The notes beneath the pieces were generated by a model. The model made no database searches. It was given only the letters and a program-made list of their open reading frames with translations, and had not been told where the DNA came from. From NCBI GenBank assembly GCA_030066855.1, contig JASJAU010000007.1:62001-126000 (forward strand): DNA of 64,000 nt. The letters are read 5' to 3'. Both the position numbers and the translations under genes were made by a program. Source of the DNA: Paracoccaceae bacterium. Lineage in GTDB: Bacteria > Pseudomonadota > Alphaproteobacteria > Rhodobacterales > Rhodobacteraceae. The stretch's first letter is position 1; every line of letters starts with the position of its first letter. Below are positions 54,001 to 64,000 of the stretch, piece by piece.

Positions 54001-55324
54001 GGTCGCCGGGACGGCGGAGCGAGACGTATCCTCCGTGGGGCTCGGCGCGCGCGGAACCCTCCCCCTTGGATTGATGGACCGTTTCGTCGCGCCAAGATCG
54101 CTGTCAGGCAGCGCCGGCTTCGATCTGCGGATCGATGGCGCGCCGGCGGTCGGCAACGTAACCGGACTGGTGGCCATCTCAAGCGCCCGGTTCGTCGCGC
54201 CGGACGTGGGCGTCAACCTGAACAGCATCTCCGGCAATATCGAGCTGGCCGGCGGCGCGGCCAGCCTTGCTGCGACGGGGGCGCTGGAAACCGGCGGCCA
54301 GGTGTCTCTCGAAGGCGGCGCTGGTCTCTCGGCGCCCTTCACGGGCGACATCGTCGTCAAGCTTTCGAACGCCGTTCTCACCGACCCGCGCCTCTACGAG
54401 ACGGTACTGAACGGTGAGATCAGGATTGCCGGGCCTTTGGCCGGCGGCGCCCGGATCAGCGGCGGGATCGACGTGGGTACGACAACCGTCCGCATCCCCT
54501 CCTCCGGCCTCGGCGGCGCGGGCGCAGTGCCGGACATCATCCATATAGATGAGCCGCCTCCGGTGCGCGGTACCCGCCGCAGAGCGGGATTGCTGGACGG
54601 GGAGGCGAACGGCGGAGGAGGCGGACCCGAATACGGCCTCGACATCTCCGTGACCGCCCCCAACCGGGTCTTTGTCCGCGGCAGGGGGCTGGATGCTGAG
54701 TTTGGCGGCGCGGTCAAACTCGCCGGCACGACGCGCGCCGTGGTCCCGTCAGGCGCCTTCAACCTGATCCGCGGACGCCTGGACATTCTCGGCCAGCGGC
54801 TTGTCATCGATGAGGCGACCATCACGCTCGAAGGCTCGCTCACACCGGTCGTTCGCATACGCGCGACGGCGGACGCTGACGAATACCGGATAAGCGTTCT
54901 GGTCACGGGCCCGGTGACCGAGCCGGATATCGAATTCACGTCCCAACCGGAACTTCCTGAGGAGGAGGTGATCTCCCGGCTCCTGTTCGGGCGAGGTCTG
55001 GACACGCTCTCCCCCATTCAGGCCGCACGTCTGGCTCTGGCCGTCCGCACGCTCGCCGGGCGCGGCGGTGAAGGCGTGGTGGGCAATATCCGGCAGGGCG
55101 CAGGGCTTGCCGACCTGGATGTGACCACCGACGAGGAAGGCAACACACAGTTCCGCGCGGGCGCGTATCTGAGCGACAACCTCTACACCGATGTCACGGT
55201 CGGCGGCGGTGGCGAGACGATCCTCAACCTCAACCTCGATGTCTCACGCTCAGTCACGGTCAAGGGCTCGGTGTCGAATGACGGAGACACAAGTATCGGG
55301 GTTTTCTTTGAACGCGACTACTAG
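51035..55324 (+). CDS. tamB: Translocation and assembly module subunit TamB
   Basis: 1429 residues. An N-terminal hydrophobic signal-anchor (LWVIAFLMIATPLLAQ), long repetitive beta-rich stretches, and the C-terminal TamB/DUF490 domain with GGAASLAATGALETGGQVSL, RGLDAEFGGAVKLAGTTRAV and LLFGRGLDTLSPIQAARLAL. Spans the periplasm and transfers substrates to TamA. Length is in the usual range (1200-1500). Confidence 0.93.
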   Translation: MHRLWVIAFLMIATPLLAQEGGGGLLQRLFGSDTDAETDQGGFLERTIEENLSGEGRNVEIEGFAGILGGRATLESLAISDPEGVWLRMSDVVLDWNRAALLRGRIEVAELSAGTIELPRLPTPAEDAPPAPEASGFSLPELPVSISIETLSAELVEIGEPVFGAATTATVEASLGLSGGEGDAKLSIERLNDFGNLGLDASYSNETRVLALDISVAEGPDGLLANLLDLPGRPSVEFSATGEAPVDSFAADILLATDNAERLTGRIATLRPEDAPGSNIRFEANVSGDIAPLFAPDIRPFFGDDVSLQTQLTTFEDGRIVLDELALSAETLDLQGFAAIGADRLPREIDLRGSISSGDGGPVRLPLSGPPTTVRQVDLEVQFDAAISEDWTGRFEISNLDRPGFSARSLALDVDGLIAAGTAPAVDASIRVEAEALDLGDPDAQGALGERVTGAAEVSWRGGDPVQLEDLRVSGETYSLTGTAELIGGENGLAIAGEARVEARELARFSGLAQRPLSGAAEVDADFAIEPLAGFFDVTVGGETTSLTVGQPELDRVLSGTARLELAAARDLSGMTVDLQTLKSPHARITGQASLKTGKSSLALEAKLDDVSLVVPELAGGAALGFQAASDDGLWNWTLESVLAGSEVAAEGVAENVFEIPEVSGVGRLTTPDLGAFSELAGRTLSGGADLAFSGDVIGDLSRASLSLEGMANNLRIGQPEADALMEGAVSISVDAGLSDNVYSVSRSSIEGPQISVRGEGSYGPSEGGASVTGRISDLSRLLEGAPSAPLPFSFQTNRKGRDWSFDLTASTTGVSLSSNGVALDVLGDSPAVDGELKATVDDASVLSEFAGRPLKGRISVDAAGSVAFDLSDFDIRAAVDAEDARIGEPNADRLLAGPVSLRADARKSGEAIRISEFTFESDFLRASADGALGDKGEAIELKADLRDIAPFAPGFSGPVSATGTLRPTADGAIELDLEAQGPGGSRVAVAGTAERDVSSVGLGARGTLPLGLMDRFVAPRSLSGSAGFDLRIDGAPAVGNVTGLVAISSARFVAPDVGVNLNSISGNIELAGGAASLAATGALETGGQVSLEGGAGLSAPFTGDIVVKLSNAVLTDPRLYETVLNGEIRIAGPLAGGARISGGIDVGTTTVRIPSSGLGGAGAVPDIIHIDEPPPVRGTRRRAGLLDGEANGGGGGPEYGLDISVTAPNRVFVRGRGLDAEFGGAVKLAGTTRAVVPSGAFNLIRGRLDILGQRLVIDEATITLEGSLTPVVRIRATADADEYRISVLVTGPVTEPDIEFTSQPELPEEEVISRLLFGRGLDTLSPIQAARLALAVRTLAGRGGEGVVGNIRQGAGLADLDVTTDEEGNTQFRAGAYLSDNLYTDVTVGGGGETILNLNLDVSRSVTVKGSVSNDGDTSIGVFFERDY

Positions 55325-55480
55325 GGAAAGCGTGTTCTTGGAATTGCCATATTGCGATGCTAAGTTGAGGTTAAGCCCAGCGCCGGGTTGGAGAAAAGGC
55401 GCGCTGAAAAGGAGGACAATGTCCTGTCTTACCTCCGCGACGCGGTCCGTGATCAGACCGCAGGGACTTTCGGCCAGGCC

Positions 55481-55846
55481 ATGACCGAGCATGCCCCCCT
55501 GACGAGCGAGGAACTGCTCGAAAACATCCTGACATCACTGGAAGACGACAAGGCCGAGGACGTTGTGAAGATCGACCTTCGCGGCAAGTCCGAGATGGCA
55601 GATTACATGGTCATCGCGTCGGGCCGCTCGACGCGCCAGGTCGCCGCGATTTCCGAGCATCTCGTCGAGAAGCTCAAACAGGAGCATGGGCGCCTGTCCA
55701 AAGTCGAAGGCAAGGATGCCGGCGATTGGGTTCTGATCGACGCCGGAGACGTGATTGTGCATGTCTTCCGGCCGGAGGTCCGCGAGTTCTATCAGCTCGA
55801 GAAGATGTGGCTCGCGCCCTCAACCGCCGCCAAGACGGGTCTCTGA
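55481..55846 (+). CDS. rsfS: Ribosome silencing factor
   Basis: 121 residues from the ATG at 55481; an in-frame TTG at 55388 would add a non-homologous segment. The family core DDKAEDVVKIDLRGKSEMAD, MVIASGRSTRQVAAISEHL and VHVFRPEVREFYQLEKMW is complete. RsfS binds uL14 and blocks subunit joining in slow growth. Standard neighbour of rlmH, 10 bp apart. Confidence 0.93.
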   Translation: MTEHAPLTSEELLENILTSLEDDKAEDVVKIDLRGKSEMADYMVIASGRSTRQVAAISEHLVEKLKQEHGRLSKVEGKDAGDWVLIDAGDVIVHVFRPEVREFYQLEKMWLAPSTAAKTGL

Positions 55847-55855
55847 GCCTCTGAC

Positions 55856-56323
55856 ATGAAGGTCCGCATCGCCGCAGTCGGCCGGATACGCTCCGGCCCC
55901 GAGGCGGATTTGGTCGCGGACTATCTGCAACGCTTTGACAAAACGGGCCGATCGCAAGGTCTCGGCCCCGCCACGCTTCGGGAGGTCGAGGCGAAGAAAG
56001 GCGGCATGGCGGAAGAAGCGCTGCTTCTGGAGAAAGCCATCTCCGGGACCGACCGCCTGTGCGTTCTGGATGAGCGCGGCAAATGCCTGTCTTCCGTGGA
56101 ATTCGCTAAGGCGCTCGGAGCGTGGCGCGATCAAGGTGCATCGGAAGCCGCCTTTGCGATTGGGGGCGCGGACGGCGTCGATCCGAAATTGAGAGCGCAG
56201 GCGGATCTGACGCTGAGCCTCGGCGCCATGGTCTGGCCCCACAAACTCGCGCGCGCGATGCTGGCCGAACAGCTCTATCGTGCGGCCTCTATTCTCGCCG
56301 GAACGCCCTACCACCGGAAGTAA
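55856..56323 (+). CDS. rlmH: 23S rRNA (pseudouridine1915-N3)-methyltransferase
   Basis: 155 residues, the normal size of RlmH (SPOUT fold). AFAIGGADGVDPKLRAQADL and LSLGAMVWPHKLARAMLAEQ form the SAM-binding knot; the end EQLYRAASILAGTPYHRK is the signature tail. Follows rsfS; converges on pgm with a 6-bp gap. Confidence 0.96.
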   Translation: MKVRIAAVGRIRSGPEADLVADYLQRFDKTGRSQGLGPATLREVEAKKGGMAEEALLLEKAISGTDRLCVLDERGKCLSSVEFAKALGAWRDQGASEAAFAIGGADGVDPKLRAQADLTLSLGAMVWPHKLARAMLAEQLYRAASILAGTPYHRK

Positions 56324-56329
56324 TGCGGT

Positions 56330-60053
<3,724 letters not shown>

Positions 60054-60057
<4 letters not shown>

Positions 60058-61478
60058 GACGCGCCCGAAACCGAATCGTAAAGCGCGGCGTATTCCAGAG
60101 CGGAGGCATGCCATCCGACGCGCTGCCGCATCGCATTGGCCTGCAACTCAGCCCAGATGTCGGGCTCGGCGTAAAGCGCCATGAGCTGTTTCAGGGCCGC
60201 CGCCAGACCGGCGGCGTCGACGGGTGAGAACTGGAGCCCCGTCGCGACGCCTGACCGGAGCGCCATCGGACTGGCGTGGATCACCGTGTCAGCCAGGCCG
60301 CCGGTCATCGCGACAACCGGGATCGTCCCATAGCGCAGACCGTAGAGCTGGGTCAGGCCGCAAGGCTCGAACCGGCTCGGAACCAGAATGGCGTCGCCAC
60401 CCGCCATCATCCGATGCGATAGGCCTTCGTCATATCCAATGCGAACTGCGACGTTTGGATGCTCGGCCGCGCGGGCGAAGGCGGCCTCCAGTGCTTTCTC
60501 GCCCGCGCCCAGAACAGCGACCTGCCCGCCCCCGTCCAGAAAAGCCGGAATCGCGTCGAGAAGGATGTCGAGACCCTTTTGATGAGTCAGACGGGAGATA
60601 ACGATGGCCAGCGGTCCGTCCGTCTTTGTCAGCCCGAGCTCCTTCACGATCTGCCGCTTCGCCCGGCTCTTCCCGCGCGCGGTCTTGAAGGTGGCAATCT
60701 CCGCGTCGCTCGCCGGGTTCCAGACCTCTTCGTCGATCCCGTTCAGAATGCCCGAGACGACGCTCTGGCGCTGGCGGAGAATGCCGTCCATCCCCATACC
60801 GAATTCCGGCGTCATCAGCTCCAGCGCGTATCTCGGGCTGACCGTCGTGATGCGGTCGGCAAAGACGAGCCCGGCCTTCAGCGTGCTGATCTGGCCCCAG
60901 TACTCGAACCCTTCCGGCGAGAAGTCCACGGGGTCTAGTCTGAGCGAATGAAGGCGATCCAAAGCGGCGATGCCCTGAAACGCCACATTGTGGATTGTCA
61001 AAATGGAAGGCGCCGGACTCCCACGCTTGGCCAGGTAGTAGGGCGTCAGCGCCGCCTGCCAATCGTGGCAGTGGACCATCTTCGGCTTCCAGCCGCCGAT
61101 ACCATGCTCCGCGATCTCGGCCGCGACCCAGGAAAGCGCGGCGAACCGTTCCGGGTTATCGGCGTAGTCCTGGCCCTGATCATCGAGATAGGGCGTGCCG
61201 TTCCGGTCATAGAGATGCGGTGCGTCGAGGATCAGCATATCCAGTCCAGAGACCTTGCCGCCCAGCACCCGCGCGTCGCCGCCAAAAAGGTTGGGGAAAC
61301 CCGCAAGCTCCTTCGCCCGCTTTGCCGCCTCGAGCACCCTTGGATAGCCCGGCAGCAATGTCCTCATCCGCCATCCGCAGGGCTTCAGGGCATCCGGCAG
61401 CGCTCCCGCGACATCGGCCAGTCCGCCCGTCTTCACGAGCGGAACGCACTCCGATGTCACCGACAGGACGGGTTTCAT
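60054..61478 (-). CDS. glgA: Glycogen synthase (ADP-glucose)
   Basis: 474 residues, GT5. KTGGL at 16-20 in [19 protein letters not shown] binds ADP-glucose; the C-terminal half has [20 protein letters not shown], the family motif around the catalytic Glu. Extends alpha-1,4 glucan chains. Overlaps glgC and glgX by 4 bp each. Confidence 0.96.
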
Positions 61479-62740
61479 GCCTCGGCGGCCATCCGATCAA
61501 GCATCTTCTGCGTTATCAGCGTCACACCGTTTTCGGTAACGCGAAACCACTTGGCGTCTTCTTCCGGGTCTTCCCCGACAACCAGACCCTCCGGGATGTT
61601 CACCCGGCGATCGACAACACAGTTCTTGAGGCGCGCCGATCGCGCGACGTTCGCGTAAGGAAGCGCGACGACATGGTCGAGAACGGCGTAGCTATTGGTT
61701 TGAACCTGCGTGAACAGAAGGGAGTTCCGAATGACGGTGCCCGAAACTACGCAGCCGCCAGCGACAAGAGACGAGACCGCGCTGCCGCGCCGGTCATCCT
61801 CGTCGTGGATGAACTTTGCCGGAGGGACGGACTCGGAGTAGGTCCAGATCGGCCAGTTTCTGTCCCAAAGGTCGAGCTCAGGGTCGAAATCCGTTAGGTC
61901 GATATTCGCCTTCCAGAACGCATCGACCGTGCCAACATCGCGCCAATAGGCCTCCGCATCGCTTCGATGGCGGACGCAGCTGTTGTTGAAACGGTGCGCC
62001 TGCGCTTTGCCGTTGGCGACGATATGCGGAATGATGTCGCCGCCGAAATCATGGCTCGACTCCGGATCCTCGGAATCCATGATCAGAAGCTCGCGCAGAT
62101 AGGACCATTTGAAGACGTAGATGCCCATCGATGCGAGCGCGTGTCCCTCGTCACCCGGAATGCCCGGAGGATCGGCCGGTTTCTCCAGAAACTGGGTGAT
62201 CCGGTCCTGATCGTCGACCTGCATGACCCCGAAAGCCGTCGCCTCCATCCGGGGTACGGTCAGGCATCCCACGGTCACGTCGGCGTTGGTGTCGACATGC
62301 TCGCGCAGCATGACTTCGTAATCCATCTTGTAGATGTGGTCGCCCGCCAGGATGAGAATGTAGTCGATGTCATAGCTGTCGACGATGTCGATGTTCTGGG
62401 TCACCGCATCCGCAGTCCCGACGTACCAGCGGTTCTCATCGACGCGCTGCGACGCCGGCAGGATATCGAGGTATTCGTTCCGCTCGGCGCGAAAGAAATT
62501 CCAACCCCGCTGACAGTGCCGGATCAGGCTGTGAGCCTTGTACTGCGTGGCGATCGCCATCTTCCGGATGCCGGAGTTCAGCGCGTTCGACAGCGCGAAG
62601 TCGATGATCCGCGTTTTGCCGCCGAAGTACACCGCCGGTTTCACCCGCGTGTCGGTCAGCTCCTTCAGACGCGATCCGCGGCCCCCGGCCAGAACGAAGG
62701 CCATGGACCGGTTGGTCAAGCGGCTCATTGATGGTGACAT
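61475..62740 (-). CDS. glgC: Glucose-1-phosphate adenylyltransferase
   Basis: 421 residues from the ATG at 62740 with GGGGGAGA just upstream; an in-frame upstream ATG at 62779 overlaps glgB and is unlikely. Nucleotide-binding [12 protein letters not shown], the [18 protein letters not shown] glucose-1-P region, [14 protein letters not shown], and a left-handed beta-helix tail. Makes ADP-glucose, the committed step to glycogen. Confidence 0.96.
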   Translation of the reverse strand: MSPSMSRLTNRSMAFVLAGGRGSRLKELTDTRVKPAVYFGGKTRIIDFALSNALNSGIRKMAIATQYKAHSLIRHCQRGWNFFRAERNEYLDILPASQRVDENRWYVGTADAVTQNIDIVDSYDIDYILILAGDHIYKMDYEVMLREHVDTNADVTVGCLTVPRMEATAFGVMQVDDQDRITQFLEKPADPPGIPGDEGHALASMGIYVFKWSYLRELLIMDSEDPESSHDFGGDIIPHIVANGKAQAHRFNNSCVRHRSDAEAYWRDVGTVDAFWKANIDLTDFDPELDLWDRNWPIWTYSESVPPAKFIHDEDDRRGSAVSSLVAGGCVVSGTVIRNSLLFTQVQTNSYAVLDHVVALPYANVARSARLKNCVVDRRVNIPEGLVVGEDPEEDAKWFRVTENGVTLITQKMLDRMAAEA

Positions 62741-62762
62741 GGTCTCCCCCCTTATTGCCGGC

Positions 62763-64000
62763 CTAGTCCGACCCTTCATAGGCCAGCATGACGGCGCTTA
62801 ATGGCGGAAGCGTAACACGCGCGGAAGCAGGTTGTCCGCGCCATTCTTGTTCTTTTGCAATCACATGGCCCATGTTTCCGCGATTGCCCCCGCCATAACG
62901 TTCCGCGTCCGAGTTGAGCGCCTCGCGCCAGCGCCCCGCCAGCGGAAGGCCACAGGTCCAATCGCTCCGCTCAAGCGGCGTGAAGTTGCAGATGACGGCG
63001 ATCGGGCGATCGCCTTCGGCGCCCCATCGCGCCCAGGCATAGACCGATTCCTCAGCCGCGTTTGGCTCGATCCACTGGAACCCCGCAGGCTCGCAGTCTT
63101 TCCGGTGGAGCGCAGGCTCCGACCGGTAGAGCGCGTTCAGATCGGCGACGTAGTTCCGAAGCCCTGCATGGCTGTGATCGTGCAGAGCGCCCCAGTCCAG
63201 CTCAGCATTATGGTTCCACTCGGCAAGCTGGCCGAACTCCTGCCCCATGAACAAGAGCTTCTTGCCGGGATGCCCCCACATGAAACCGTAATAGGCCCTG
63301 AGGTTGGCGAACCGCTCCCAGGCGTCGCCCGGCATCTTGCTCAGCATCGATCCCTTGCCGTGCACCACCTCGTCATGGCTGATCGGCAGAATGAAGTTTT
63401 CGCTGAAGGCGTAGTGCAGGCCGAAGGTCATCTGATGGTGATGGTGTCGGCGGTAAATGGGGTCTTTCTGGATGTATTCGAGCGTGTCGTTCATCCACCC
63501 CATGTTCCATTTGAACCCGAAGCCCAGCCCGCCCGCGTCCACGGGCTTGGAAACGCCTGGAAAAGCAGTGGATTCCTCCGCGATCGTCATGATGCCGCCG
63601 ACCTTGCCGTAGGTGGTCACGTTCATGCGCTTAAGCATCTCGATCGCCTCGTAATTCTCCCGTCCGCCGTCCTTGTTCGGGACCCATTCGCCGCTTTTGC
63701 GCGAGTAGTCGCGGTAGAGCATCGAGGCCACCGCATCCACGCGCAGACCGTCGATGTGGTATTCCTCGAGCCAGTAAAGCGCGTTCGAGATCAGGTAGTT
63801 GGCAACCTCGGTCCGGCCAAAGTTGTAGATGTAGGTGTTCCAATCCTGGTGGAATCCTTCGCGCGGATCGGCATGCTCGTAAAGCGCCGTTCCGTCGAAA
63901 CGTCCAAGACCATGCGCGTCGGTCGGAAAATGCCCCGGCACCCAGTCGAGGATAACGCCGACGCCCTGCTGGTGGGCGGCGTCGATCAGGTCGCGGAACT
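62763..64000 (-). CDS. glgB: 1,4-alpha-glucan branching enzyme (3' part; runs off the window)
   Basis: About 412 C-terminal codons are present; the start lies beyond position 64000. The barrel continues from [20 protein letters not shown]. Catalytic features: nucleophile in [29 protein letters not shown] with the acid/base Glu, and the [16 protein letters not shown] motif. Introduces alpha-1,6 branches. First gene of glgBCAX-pgm in this window; 22 bp before glgC. Confidence 0.95.
   Translation of the reverse strand, partial: FRDLIDAAHQQGVGVILDWVPGHFPTDAHGLGRFDGTALYEHADPREGFHQDWNTYIYNFGRTEVANYLISNALYWLEEYHIDGLRVDAVASMLYRDYSRKSGEWVPNKDGGRENYEAIEMLKRMNVTTYGKVGGIMTIAEESTAFPGVSKPVDAGGLGFGFKWNMGWMNDTLEYIQKDPIYRRHHHHQMTFGLHYAFSENFILPISHDEVVHGKGSMLSKMPGDAWERFANLRAYYGFMWGHPGKKLLFMGQEFGQLAEWNHNAELDWGALHDHSHAGLRNYVADLNALYRSEPALHRKDCEPAGFQWIEPNAAEESVYAWARWGAEGDRPIAVICNFTPLERSDWTCGLPLAGRWREALNSDAERYGGGNRGNMGHVIAKEQEWRGQPASARVTLPPLSAVMLAYEGSD

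Overview
The window is high-GC DNA from an alphaproteobacterium, most likely of the Rhodobacterales (Roseobacter/Rhodobacter group). The supporting signs are a split F0-type ATP synthase operon with a b' subunit, a PhaR regulator, a cbb3 oxidase with a perfect FNR/FnrL site, a seven-gene Mrp antiporter operon, DUF2125, DUF3576 and DUF4170 proteins typical of this class, and many ATGA/TGATG gene overlaps. No rRNA, tRNA, CRISPR array, insertion sequence or prophage was recognised. The window starts inside phaR and ends inside glgB.

Layout: 1-2.9 kb holds phaR and the F0 operon atpI-atpB-atpE-atpX-atpF (minus). 3.1-5.1 kb holds an ArsR regulator and a divergent LysR/azoR pair. 5.1-12.5 kb is one minus-strand carbohydrate operon: LacI regulator, solute-binding protein, two unusual permeases, a GH63/trehalase-like hydrolase and an ABC ATPase. 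A 16-bp palindromic operator sits in front of it. 12.6-18.2 kb is mrpABCDEFG. It diverges from an OxyR-like regulator at 18.4 kb that lacks the redox cysteines but has a perfect OxyR-type site upstream. 19.4-22.9 kb is ccoNOQP, divergent from a universal stress protein, with a TTGAT-N4-ATCAA site between them. 24-27 kb holds an orphan response regulator, ribA, an L,D-transpeptidase and a YggS protein. 27.3-30.4 kb holds a TPR-sulfotransferase and a porin. 30.6-35.2 kb is DUF3576-leuS-lptE-holA. 35.3-41.9 kb holds a glutathionyl-hydroquinone reductase, a small HNH protein, a STAS protein, an SDR, DUF2125, pmbA, a CysQ-type phosphatase and DUF4170. 41.9-44.1 kb is a divergent WaaA-like glycosyltransferase followed by lpxK. 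44.2-49 kb holds a DsbA-family protein, DUF721, mutY and a dimethylglycine dehydrogenase-like enzyme. 49.2-55.3 kb is tamA-tamB. 55.5-56.3 kb is rsfS-rlmH. 56.3-64 kb is the glycogen operon glgB-glgC-glgA-glgX-pgm (minus).

Functionally the window mixes energy conservation (ATP synthase, Mrp, cbb3), envelope biogenesis (LptE, LpxK, TamAB, porin, L,D-transpeptidase), carbon storage (glycogen, PHB regulation) and sugar or osmolyte uptake. The least ordinary items are the sugar operon whose permeases carry extra domains, the cysteine-less OxyR-like regulator with an OxyR site, the WaaA-like gene with lost catalytic motifs and an apparent CTG start, and two strong intercistronic hairpins placed after genes whose products are needed in excess (c-ring subunit, binding protein).
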